Shown here: positions 16,016 through 23,043 of the stretch, piece by piece
Position numbering within the stretch: position 1 is the first letter of the stretch
Layout of the letters: each line of letters opens with the position of its first letter
From: Thermoplasmata archaeon
GTDB lineage: Archaea; Thermoplasmatota; Thermoplasmata; Thermoplasmatales; Thermoplasmataceae
Assembly (NCBI GenBank): GCA_021826795.1
Contig: JAKAYM010000005.1
Span: forward strand, 1-35,846
Reading direction: 5' to 3'
DNA length: 35,846 nucleotides
Notes under the pieces: model-generated
Databases searched by the model: none
What the model saw: only the letters and a program-made list of their open reading frames with translations
Told to the model about the DNA's origin: nothing
Made by a program: the position numbers and the translations under genes

Positions 16016-16317
16016 TTTATTATATGCTTTCCGGTAATAACCTCATCTATGGAATGTATAGCACAGCCCATATCTTCTATAACCTTTACAAGATAATTAT
16101 AATTGATATTTAATCCTTCAACCGTTATACTGGTCCCCATGGTTTCCATATCCATTTCTGTAACAGTTATCTTCACAGCATCCACACCAGGTACCTCCTC
16201 TATGGAACCTGCAAGTTCCGTGAGCGTTGGCCTGTTTAATCCCTTATCAACGTCCAGTAAAATCCTTCTAAGATTCATAAGTTTTTCAAACCTCGGAGCA
16301 ATTTGGCTATTAGCCAT
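16012..16317 (-). CDS. DUF211 protein
   Basis: An archaeal family of ferredoxin-like fold whose role is unknown; a structure of the Methanothermobacter member MTH889 exists. The 101 residues match along the whole length: RRILLDVDKGLNRPTLTELA, GVDAVKITVTEMDMETMG, TVEGLNINYNYLVKVIEDMG and the hallmark IHSIDEVITG. It is the promoter-proximal gene of a two-gene unit with the VIT1-like protein, overlapping it by 4 bases, which suggests a soluble partner or sensor for that transporter. Confidence 0.85.
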   Translation of the reverse strand: MANSQIAPRFEKLMNLRRILLDVDKGLNRPTLTELAGSIEEVPGVDAVKITVTEMDMETMGTSITVEGLNINYNYLVKVIEDMGCAIHSIDEVITGKHIIK

Positions 16318-16410
16318 ACTCTTCCATTTATATCATTATAGAATTATTATTTATTAACCTTTTCTGATTTTCATACATAATTATTCTTTTTTGCATATTT
16401 CGTATAGAAT

Positions 16411-18156
16411 TCAGAGGAGCGACACTATTATAATTACCAGTACGAAGGCAACTATCATATATGTAATATACGCTGATATGGAACTGTTCATAATTTTGTA
16501 TGCTGTAAATTTTGCAAATTTCCTGTAGGTTTTAGCAATATTTATCATGACCATCCAGAATACATCAACTGTTTCCACTCTGTCCTGATCTGTTCTTGTA
16601 GTCATCAGTATTCTTTTCAGTATAAGCCTTATATTGTTTGAATAAGTGAATGAATTGTAGTATTCTCCGTTTTCTATTCCGCCGTTCCAGCGATGTGCAA
16701 TTCGAGTCCTTGGCTTTCTGAAAACAAGGAATACAATCATTGTAAATACAGTTAAGAGTATTAGTATATAAAGCGGAGTTATCAGCCCGAAATCGGATAC
16801 ACCGAGGCGGGATTCAATCATGAGGCCATTTAATACAAGAACAGAGGGAATGCCCGATATATAGTTTTTTCCGATGACCATGAATGATATGGCAAAGAGG
16901 AATACAAGGGTTATGCCGGTTCCGAGTATTGTATAATTCTCCAGATTTTTCCCCTGCGATTTCCTGTGACTATCGGTGAAATAAAACATTTTCAGCATTG
17001 CAGCGGTGGCAAATCCCTCTCCCATAGCGATCAGTGAACCTGCTATGATTGAAGCAATACCCAGTGGGCCGTATAGATATGCACCCATGAAAAAAGACTC
17101 CAATATCATCCAGATTCCGAGACCCCCCAGAGAAGGGAATAGCCCGGAAAGTGAGGACATTGCAAAAAATTTTCCTGCCTGATTTACAGAGTCTTTTCCT
17201 CCGGTAACCGCGCTGAAGTACTCAACACCTGTATGCCCTATTGATATGAACAGCCCTGTTTTTGCTATTGAATGTGCCATGGCAAAAATGGCTATGGAGA
17301 TAAGGATAAATTCTTTTAAAACACTATCATTGACTGCAATAAATAAGCCGATTGCAGCCATCAGCACCCCGTTGTTTTCTATGGTACTGAATCCTCCCAG
17401 GGATTTCATATTTTCAGAGATATAGGCATAAAGAGCCCCGAAGAGTACGGAAATCACACCTATAATGATGAATAGTATGCCTATGTCAGTAGAAACCGGG
17501 GAAAGCAGAGCTATTTTCAATATACCGTACACACCCATAAGTGTCATGGTTGCACTGAATATCGCAGAGGAATTAGCCGGAGCACTTCCATGGGCTATGG
17601 GAAGCCATTCACTTATCATAAAAGGTGTTAATCCCATTTTTGACATTGCCCCTAAGGCAAATATGAGCAGAACAGTGTCATTGGAAAGCCCTGTAAAGTT
17701 AAATGTGCCGGTATAGTAATAGGAAAGCACTGCTGCGGTTATAATCAGCACCGTGCTTACTTCAGAGAACAGCATAAATATATATGCTTCAATGTCGTTT
17801 TTCTTGTTTACTGCCACTGTTAAATAGGCCGGTATGGACATAATTTCCCAGCCTGTTATGAAAACAAGAAAGTTATTTGCATATAATATTGTCATCATTC
17901 CCGCAATGGTGAGTATGAACAGTGGTGCAAGCCATTTCCCGTATTTTTTTGAATATGGAATTGAAAAAATTGATGTTATTATCCATACAATGGCTGCAAT
18001 AAGGTAAAAGTATGTTATATAATCAAAAATTTTGAATGTAAGAAGGAAAAACAGGCCGGAGGCTACTGCGGTGATTATATATCCTGCTGTCCTGTATTTT
18101 ATCGAAATTATTGCGGCAAGGAAAACTGCCATAAGCGGTATGTAGTAATATATCAT
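16411..18156 (-). CDS. Antiporter-like membrane subunit (HyfB/HycC/NuoL-M type) of an Ehr-like complex
   Basis: A proton- or ion-pumping subunit of the hydrogenase-4/complex I superfamily, 581 residues with about 14-16 membrane helices. The conserved helix-5 Glu is in TGWEIMSIPAYL and the helix-7 Lys in GAMSKMGLTPFMISEWLP, with the HGSAPANSSAIFSATM stretch following; FSTIENNGVLMA marks the next broken helix. I start at ATG 18156 because it overlaps the previous stop as ATGA and is preceded by GGGAG; a longer frame beginning at 18213 would read far into that gene. The C-terminal part (from about 490) with RIAHRWNGG is typical of HyfB-like proteins. It is the last gene of the six-gene unit. Confidence 0.88.
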   Translation of the reverse strand: MIYYYIPLMAVFLAAIISIKYRTAGYIITAVASGLFFLLTFKIFDYITYFYLIAAIVWIITSIFSIPYSKKYGKWLAPLFILTIAGMMTILYANNFLVFITGWEIMSIPAYLTVAVNKKNDIEAYIFMLFSEVSTVLIITAAVLSYYYTGTFNFTGLSNDTVLLIFALGAMSKMGLTPFMISEWLPIAHGSAPANSSAIFSATMTLMGVYGILKIALLSPVSTDIGILFIIIGVISVLFGALYAYISENMKSLGGFSTIENNGVLMAAIGLFIAVNDSVLKEFILISIAIFAMAHSIAKTGLFISIGHTGVEYFSAVTGGKDSVNQAGKFFAMSSLSGLFPSLGGLGIWMILESFFMGAYLYGPLGIASIIAGSLIAMGEGFATAAMLKMFYFTDSHRKSQGKNLENYTILGTGITLVFLFAISFMVIGKNYISGIPSVLVLNGLMIESRLGVSDFGLITPLYILILLTVFTMIVFLVFRKPRTRIAHRWNGGIENGEYYNSFTYSNNIRLILKRILMTTRTDQDRVETVDVFWMVMINIAKTYRKFAKFTAYKIMNSSISAYITYMIVAFVLVIIIVSLL

Positions 18157-18752
18157 TTTTTCTCCCTCGCTTCGATTATTGCATTGAGGATCGCTGCTGG
18201 CGTGGGCGGGCATCCCGCAATATGAATATCATATTTTTCCATCGCTTCTCTGCCTATAATTCCACCTGAGAGTGCACATGCACCCAATCCTATGACAATT
18301 TTCGGATCCGGCATGGCATCATAGGCTTCCTTCAGTATCTTTTCCATTCCATCTGTATGAACTCCCATGACAACAAGGGCATCAGCATGCCTCGGGGTAT
18401 TTGCCATAAAAATTTTGAATCTGCTGGAATCATACTGTGGAGAAAATAGGGTGGTAAATTCAACATTGCAGGCACCGCATGTTCCCGAGTCAACCGGATA
18501 AAGGTATATGGATTTTCTGAATATATCCGGAACCGGTTTCTTCACCGAATAAGCATTCTGCTTACCTGTGGGAGTAAGATCGCACTGCCTGCAGAAAATG
18601 CATCTGTCCATATCCCACTTATTATCTTTCAGCGCTTCCGTGGGGCAGTTATAATCACTTATTCCCTCCAGCAGGGAAGGATACATAATCTCATACTCCG
18701 TCAGCTTCTCGGTTTTGATTCTCTTCCTCAAGCCGCTTATGAACCAGTTCAC
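18153..18752 (-). CDS. Fe-S small subunit (HycG/NuoB type) with N-terminal ferredoxin-like cluster site
   Basis: The C-terminal two-thirds of this 199-residue protein is a NuoB/HycG subunit: DSGTCGACNVEF, GACALSGGIIG and AGCPPTP supply the four cysteines of the proximal [4Fe-4S] cluster. CxxC in the first motif resembles hydrogenases rather than the CC pair of complex I. Ahead of it, at about 35-65, CPTEAL followed by CIFCRQC gives four more cysteines in the arrangement of one ferredoxin cluster, so a ferredoxin (HycF-like) remnant seems fused in. Start GTG 18752 follows GGAGGTGA by 7 bases and overlaps the preceding stop as GTGA; an upstream ATG at 18800 is less likely. Confidence 0.88.
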   Translation of the reverse strand: MNWFISGLRKRIKTEKLTEYEIMYPSLLEGISDYNCPTEALKDNKWDMDRCIFCRQCDLTPTGKQNAYSVKKPVPDIFRKSIYLYPVDSGTCGACNVEFTTLFSPQYDSSRFKIFMANTPRHADALVVMGVHTDGMEKILKEAYDAMPDPKIVIGLGACALSGGIIGREAMEKYDIHIAGCPPTPAAILNAIIEAREKK

Positions 18753-19903
18753 TGTAAATTCACCTCCAGTTCTGATATCCAGATGCCGAAACTTTCCCAT
18801 ACAAAGAAGAAATCAGTAAAAATATTGTTATTCTTCAGTGCATATCTGAAATTCTGCATATTGAGATATGAAGGCGGTGACATCTGTATGTCCATTAATC
18901 TGCCTTCTTTTATTTTTACATAGTAAAAGAGATCTCCAGCAGGTGATTCTATTCTGGCAGCACCTTCCCCTGATCCCTTTAATTCCACCTTATTCCTGCT
19001 GTAAGCCTTTTTAATATCATATGATTCTATAATATTTATGGATTCAAATATTTCTCTGACCCTTACCAGAAATCTGGAGAATGTATCACCATTCTTTTCA
19101 AGTACCAAATTATATTTTCCATAGATCAGGGACTGAGAATCCAACCTGGCATCGTATCTGAAATTTCCCGCACGGGCTGCTGGGCCTGTCGATTTTGAAT
19201 CTACCATAATTCCGTTTTCCTGAATTCTATCCAGAAATATTTTAGAGGAAAGCAGGCCATCATAAATAGACCTGAACTGCTTTTCAACAGAACTCAGCTT
19301 TATTTTTGCAAAATCTCCATCAATAGAATTTATGCCATTTACGGAAAAATAGTATCTGTGGCCGAAGGCACCGGAGATTATTCTCGCAACCTCCTCCCTC
19401 AGAAGTAACAGCTGTTTTTCCGGCACGGCGAATCCTGCAGATTCACATAAGCCTTTTATTACATCAATATTGGATCGTATCCTCTCCAGCTCGATTTCTA
19501 CAATCCTTGCATTATTGAGCTCCCCATTCTCAATGTTCAATGCATCCTCCACGGCCAGTGCATAGGCTATACTGTGTGATGCTGAATGGAATCCATTGAT
19601 ACGTTCAACCCTGAGCATTGCTTCTGAAATAGTGTTTCCCGTTATGTTAATATTCCTTCTTTTAAATCCTGAATTTATGATAACATCCCTTATGGATTCA
19701 CCCGGTGTGAGTATCTGAAAATTTACAGATTCCCTGAGTCCACCTGCAGACGGGCCATAATTGAAATATATCTCACCCTGGGTTCTCCCGGCATGATCAT
19801 CCTCGTCCCTGCTGATGTCCGCAAGCGTCGAGGTGTAAACATCATATTTTTCAGTTCTTCCCGTATATCTTCCTGTTTTTTCACCGAATTTATAATATTT
19901 CAT
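18749..19903 (-). CDS. Hydrogenase-large-subunit homologue (HycE/NuoCD type) lacking Ni-Fe cysteines
   Basis: 384 residues aligned by eye with group 4 hydrogenase large subunits and NuoD: NYGPSAGGL (for YGPQHPG), RVERINGFHSASHSIAYALAVEDALNIE, then IELERIRSNIDVIKGLCESAGF, and YKFGEKTG-type start. In hydrogenases the first motif is R-x-CGxC; here it is N103-G-F-H106. The C-terminal DPCxxC is replaced by SPPSYLN (342-348). No Ni-Fe ligand pair remains, so it cannot be a Ni-Fe hydrogenase; this is the pattern of the energy-converting hydrogenase-related (Ehr) proteins and of complex I. I start at ATG 19903 after GGTGGTG; an ATG at 19924 is possible. It overlaps both neighbours. Confidence 0.85.
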   Translation of the reverse strand: MKYYKFGEKTGRYTGRTEKYDVYTSTLADISRDEDDHAGRTQGEIYFNYGPSAGGLRESVNFQILTPGESIRDVIINSGFKRRNINITGNTISEAMLRVERINGFHSASHSIAYALAVEDALNIENGELNNARIVEIELERIRSNIDVIKGLCESAGFAVPEKQLLLLREEVARIISGAFGHRYYFSVNGINSIDGDFAKIKLSSVEKQFRSIYDGLLSSKIFLDRIQENGIMVDSKSTGPAARAGNFRYDARLDSQSLIYGKYNLVLEKNGDTFSRFLVRVREIFESINIIESYDIKKAYSRNKVELKGSGEGAARIESPAGDLFYYVKIKEGRLMDIQMSPPSYLNMQNFRYALKNNNIFTDFFFVWESFGIWISELEVNLQ

Positions 19904-21215
19904 GATACACCACCAGGAATACAATTCCTATGAATATGGATATTATGGCAGCAATAAGGGGTATAACCGTATTAATTCCAGATTCGCTGTATTCGGATTT
20001 TCCCCTGAAAAGCATTTTTGACACATTGAAGTTTATTGATACAAAGGCAAGGAACAGGGAGAGTACTATTATACCGAACTGTGCATAGAAATGTATGGAG
20101 AGCACGGAATATAGTATGAGAAATTCACCGAAGAATGTTCCGAAGGGCGGTGTTCCGGTCACTGCAAAGGAGGATAAGAGCATTGAGGCAGCACTTGCCC
20201 TGTTCCTTATCAATCCACCCACACCGTCAATTGATTTTGTCCATGACATCTCATAAACATTTCCGGAAGAATAGAAAGCACCCGCCTTTCCGAAGCTGTG
20301 TGAAAGGAGAAGCAGAAGCGATCCAACAAGACCGGCTAAGGTAAATGTGCTCAGTCCTATGAGGGCTATGTTCATATTCTCCATTGTTGAATACGCAAAC
20401 ATTCTCTTGTAATTTCTCTGATAGCCGAGGAATATGGCGGCAAAAAGAACTGAAATGGTGCCTGCCCAGATAAAGAGCTCCCTCATGGGGAAGATTTCAT
20501 AAATCCTGTAAAGTACATACAGGGCAACAGGAAGCAGTACTCCGGAGAACATTGCACTGACCGGTGCAGGTGCCTCACTGTGGGCATCAGGAAGCCATGT
20601 ATGAACCGGAAAAACCCCGACCTTTGTACCGAACCCTACCAGTGCAATACCAACAGCCAATCTTACAGCGAGGCTATCCGTAATTCCTCTGGATAGGATT
20701 ACCGTTATTGTAAGCGTCCCGAAGGCATAATAAATTAATATTACCGATATAAAAGCAAACGTAACCCCTGCAGAAACTATGATTATATACCTCCACGTTG
20801 CTTCCAGCGATATATCCGATTTTTCAGTGATCAATAACAGGGCAGATGATATAGTGGTAGTTTCTATTCCTACCCACATGAAGCCGTAATTATTTACCAT
20901 CAGGGCAAATTCCATTGCTATATAGAAAAACCCCATGAGCATATAATAAACATTTTCTGAAATTCCCCTGTTCTTTACATTATGTATATATTTTCTGGAA
21001 TAAGCCAGAGACATAAGATAAATGGAGGTTACCATCAGAATGAATATGTAAGTAATGTGATCAATGAAAAAGAACCCCGAATCAGATAAATTGAAATACA
21101 GTGGAATAAGCAGTAACATTTCAATAATAGCTGCTATTATGCTGGCAATCTTGATATTCTTGTAGAATGCCATGGCAATTAGCGGTATAATCAGTATGAG
21201 TATCTCGTAAATCAT
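19890..21215 (-). CDS. Antiporter-like membrane subunit (HyfF/NuoN type)
   Basis: The second antiporter-like subunit of the complex, 441 residues and about 13-14 membrane helices. Conserved polar residues of the pump are present: Glu in MWVGIETTTISSALL, Lys in GFGTKVGVFPVHTWLPDAH, with SEAPAPVSAMFSGVLLP following, and FAYSTMENMNIALIGL and HSFGKAGAF with a later Lys. It sits between the HyfE-like and large-subunit genes, overlapping the former by 4 bases (ATGA) and the latter by 14. HyfF proteins accompany HyfE in formate hydrogenlyase-2 type complexes. Confidence 0.9.
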   Translation of the reverse strand: MIYEILILIIPLIAMAFYKNIKIASIIAAIIEMLLLIPLYFNLSDSGFFFIDHITYIFILMVTSIYLMSLAYSRKYIHNVKNRGISENVYYMLMGFFYIAMEFALMVNNYGFMWVGIETTTISSALLLITEKSDISLEATWRYIIIVSAGVTFAFISVILIYYAFGTLTITVILSRGITDSLAVRLAVGIALVGFGTKVGVFPVHTWLPDAHSEAPAPVSAMFSGVLLPVALYVLYRIYEIFPMRELFIWAGTISVLFAAIFLGYQRNYKRMFAYSTMENMNIALIGLSTFTLAGLVGSLLLLLSHSFGKAGAFYSSGNVYEMSWTKSIDGVGGLIRNRASAASMLLSSFAVTGTPPFGTFFGEFLILYSVLSIHFYAQFGIIVLSLFLAFVSINFNVSKMLFRGKSEYSESGINTVIPLIAAIISIFIGIVFLVVYHEIL

Positions 21216-21853
21216 CCTCTCAATTCCTCCACAGGTTTATGCTCAGTTTTTTCAATGCTTATAATGGAAAAAATTACTACAAGTATCAGAACATCCAGAA
21301 ACACACTGCTTTCTATTATAATAGGAACAGGAAGAATAAAGGTGCCCATGAGTATCAGTGAATTTTCTTCCTCGATGTAGCCAAGTATCTGTGCAATTGT
21401 TCTCCTTCTGGATGCAATAATAAAAAGGCCCTGGAAGAATAATAGCAGTGGAAATAGAATGATATTGCTCTCTGGAAATATACGGGAAACTATATGAATA
21501 AAGGATATTGAATACACTATAAATATGGAAATAACAATGAATGCAAGGTCTACAAGAAGATAATATGTGGTAGGCAGCCTCGATTCGTATAAATAATTCT
21601 TATTTTTAGGTATCTTCCCTGCGAGGAAGTATGTAACCAGAACAGTTCTCAACAGTATAACAAGCAATGCCAGTATGAAAAAGGTATACTGCTTGAGCTC
21701 TATCCCCAGAAGTATTGCTATAACAGCAATGAGGAAGGACTGAAATGCCTGTGTCATAACCATCGACCTCAAATATTTGTTGCTCTGTATGTAAAAGCCT
21801 GTGACCACAATCAGTGCGGCAAGCAGGTAAATCACTGTAAAAACCATATTCAT
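21212..21853 (-). CDS. HyfE-like membrane subunit
   Basis: A 213-residue protein with about six or seven membrane helices and few polar residues, in the place occupied by HyfE in hydrogenase-4 operons. The C-terminal half contains a NuoK-like stretch, ILGYIEEENSLILMGTF, with Glu residues inside a helix as in NuoK/MrpC. GAGGTGATCGC before its ATG provides an SD, and the ATG overlaps the preceding stop (ATGA). Identification combines the NuoK-like motif with gene order. Confidence 0.75.
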   Translation of the reverse strand: MNMVFTVIYLLAALIVVTGFYIQSNKYLRSMVMTQAFQSFLIAVIAILLGIELKQYTFFILALLVILLRTVLVTYFLAGKIPKNKNYLYESRLPTTYYLLVDLAFIVISIFIVYSISFIHIVSRIFPESNIILFPLLLFFQGLFIIASRRRTIAQILGYIEEENSLILMGTFILPVPIIIESSVFLDVLILVVIFSIISIEKTEHKPVEELRG

Positions 21854-22791
21854 GCGATCACCTCAGTAAGTATCAAAAATAGGATAGAAAATGTGAAGGC
21901 AACAGCCAGGTAATCTATAACCTTGAACAGGCGCAATTTTGCCAGGGAAGTATCCACTATGAGCACGATGATTATGAGAAATACCCATTTTGCGATCATT
22001 GTAAGTGCATTAAGGAAGAATAATGGAAACGTATTGAATATCCCCCACGGGATAAGGAATACATTGATTAAAACCGAACCCAGAAGATACACTTTCATGT
22101 ACGATGCCCATTTGTTTACAGCAAGTGCCTTCCCACTGTATTCATAATCTATACCCGAATCTATCATGCCCATTTCTTGGTTTCCCCCACTCTGCGTTGG
22201 CATCTTTCCGAATTCGTACATGAAAATCATAAAAAATGCAAATATTGCAAAGATATGCACAAGGCTCAGGTTGGAAAGCGGATGGCTGATAAGATAATGA
22301 TTTGTAGTGTAGGGATTATTTGTGCCGCTTATCAGCGCTACTGCAAAGAATACTGTTATAAGCGTACCCTCGCTGAAGAAGTTGAAGGACATAAGCCTTG
22401 ATGCACCCATGGAGGAAAAGTTGCTTCCTGAATCCATCGTTCCTATTATTTTTATGAATGCTGCAAGGGAGAATAATATTGCACCGGCAAAAAAATCCCC
22501 TGAGGCAGTGAAAATTATCGGAGCTGTCATGAATACCGGTATAATCAGGGCTATGAGTGAGTATATACCGAATGCCATATACGGTGCATATAAAAATAAT
22601 TTTGAGGAATTTTCTGTGATTAAAGTTTCCTTTTTTAGCAGTTTGAAAATGTCATAATACGGCTGGAATATGCTCGGCCCCTTTCTGGACTCAATATTCG
22701 CCTTTAACTTTTCAAAAATTCCTATAAGAAGTGGGGAAAATAGAACAACGAATAAGTACTGTGAAACCGTCTCCAGGATTAACTTTAACAT
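21850..22791 (-). CDS. Membrane anchor subunit (HyfC/HycD/NuoH type)
   Basis: The NuoH-type subunit that joins the hydrophilic Fe-S arm to the membrane arm. 313 residues and about eight helices. Family signatures are ANIESRKGPSIFQPYYDIFKLLKKE (cited in part: RKGPSIFQPYYDIFKL), the Glu/Arg region near MGASRLMSFNFFSEG, and EFGKMPTQSGGNQEMGMID. It is the first gene of the six-gene unit. I choose ATG 22791, preceded by GGTGAT; a GTG at 22800 would add three residues. A TATA-like TTTAAATATT on the minus strand near 22862-22871 predicts a leader of roughly 50 bases. Confidence 0.9.
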   Translation of the reverse strand: MLKLILETVSQYLFVVLFSPLLIGIFEKLKANIESRKGPSIFQPYYDIFKLLKKETLITENSSKLFLYAPYMAFGIYSLIALIIPVFMTAPIIFTASGDFFAGAILFSLAAFIKIIGTMDSGSNFSSMGASRLMSFNFFSEGTLITVFFAVALISGTNNPYTTNHYLISHPLSNLSLVHIFAIFAFFMIFMYEFGKMPTQSGGNQEMGMIDSGIDYEYSGKALAVNKWASYMKVYLLGSVLINVFLIPWGIFNTFPLFFLNALTMIAKWVFLIIIVLIVDTSLAKLRLFKVIDYLAVAFTFSILFLILTEVIA

Positions 22792-22800
22792 CTTAATCAC

Positions 22801-23043
22801 CAGTAGGCGTCATCAGCGCACTGCATTATGGAGACGTCATTCCAATACTGAATGATTTATGAATATTTAAATTTTAGTTTGTAAAACTGATAATTAAAAA
22901 TGAAATGTGTCAAATTTTATACATAAAATATAGTAAAAGTTGGCTGTTGCACACATTCAATGCCGTTAATTTTCTGTAACGGCAACATCACAATGTGCGG
23001 GTCCCCCTCAGAATAATTATATAGTAAAATCTACTTTACTTTT
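22801..23043. promoter_or_regulatory. Divergent control region with nested inverted repeat
   Basis: This gap separates the Ehr-like unit (leftward) from cobN (rightward). It holds a perfect 8-base inverted repeat, TGCCGTTA at 22961-22968 and TAACGGCA at 22977-22984, inside a second one, CACATT at 22952-22957 and AATGTG at 22992-22997. A competing pair, TGTTGC at 22945-22950 with GCAACA at 22982-22987, overlaps the inner stem. A plus-strand TATA-like TTTTATACAT at about 22915-22924 would start an RNA right at this structure. It could be an operator or a structured RNA. It does not match the cobalamin riboswitch core. Confidence 0.45.
23016..23024 (+). promoter_or_regulatory. TATA box for cobN
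   Basis: ATTATATAG ends 19 bases before the cobN ATG. There is no SD between them, so a leaderless mRNA is likely and the nested inverted repeat would lie upstream of the RNA start. Confidence 0.55.

Noticed and set aside
18157..18213. Longer N-terminus for the HyfB-like subunit
   Set aside because: The extension is polar, has no SD, and ATG 18156 has GGGAG and an ATGA overlap with the previous stop.
16411..22800. Calling the six-gene unit a formate hydrogenlyase or Ni-Fe hydrogenase
   Set aside because: Both cysteine pairs needed for the Ni-Fe centre are missing in the large subunit, and no formate dehydrogenase or hydrogenase maturation gene is present.
22801..22860. Box C/D small RNA in the leader of the Ehr-like unit
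   Set aside because: A TGATGA-like box occurs, but no properly spaced CTGA D box or terminal stem accompanies it; a short CAGTGCG...CGC..ACTG hairpin explains the pattern equally well.
22943..23015. Cobalamin riboswitch before cobN
   Set aside because: The conserved B12-box and core bases are not found on either strand, and the TATA box at 23016 implies a leaderless cobN mRNA.
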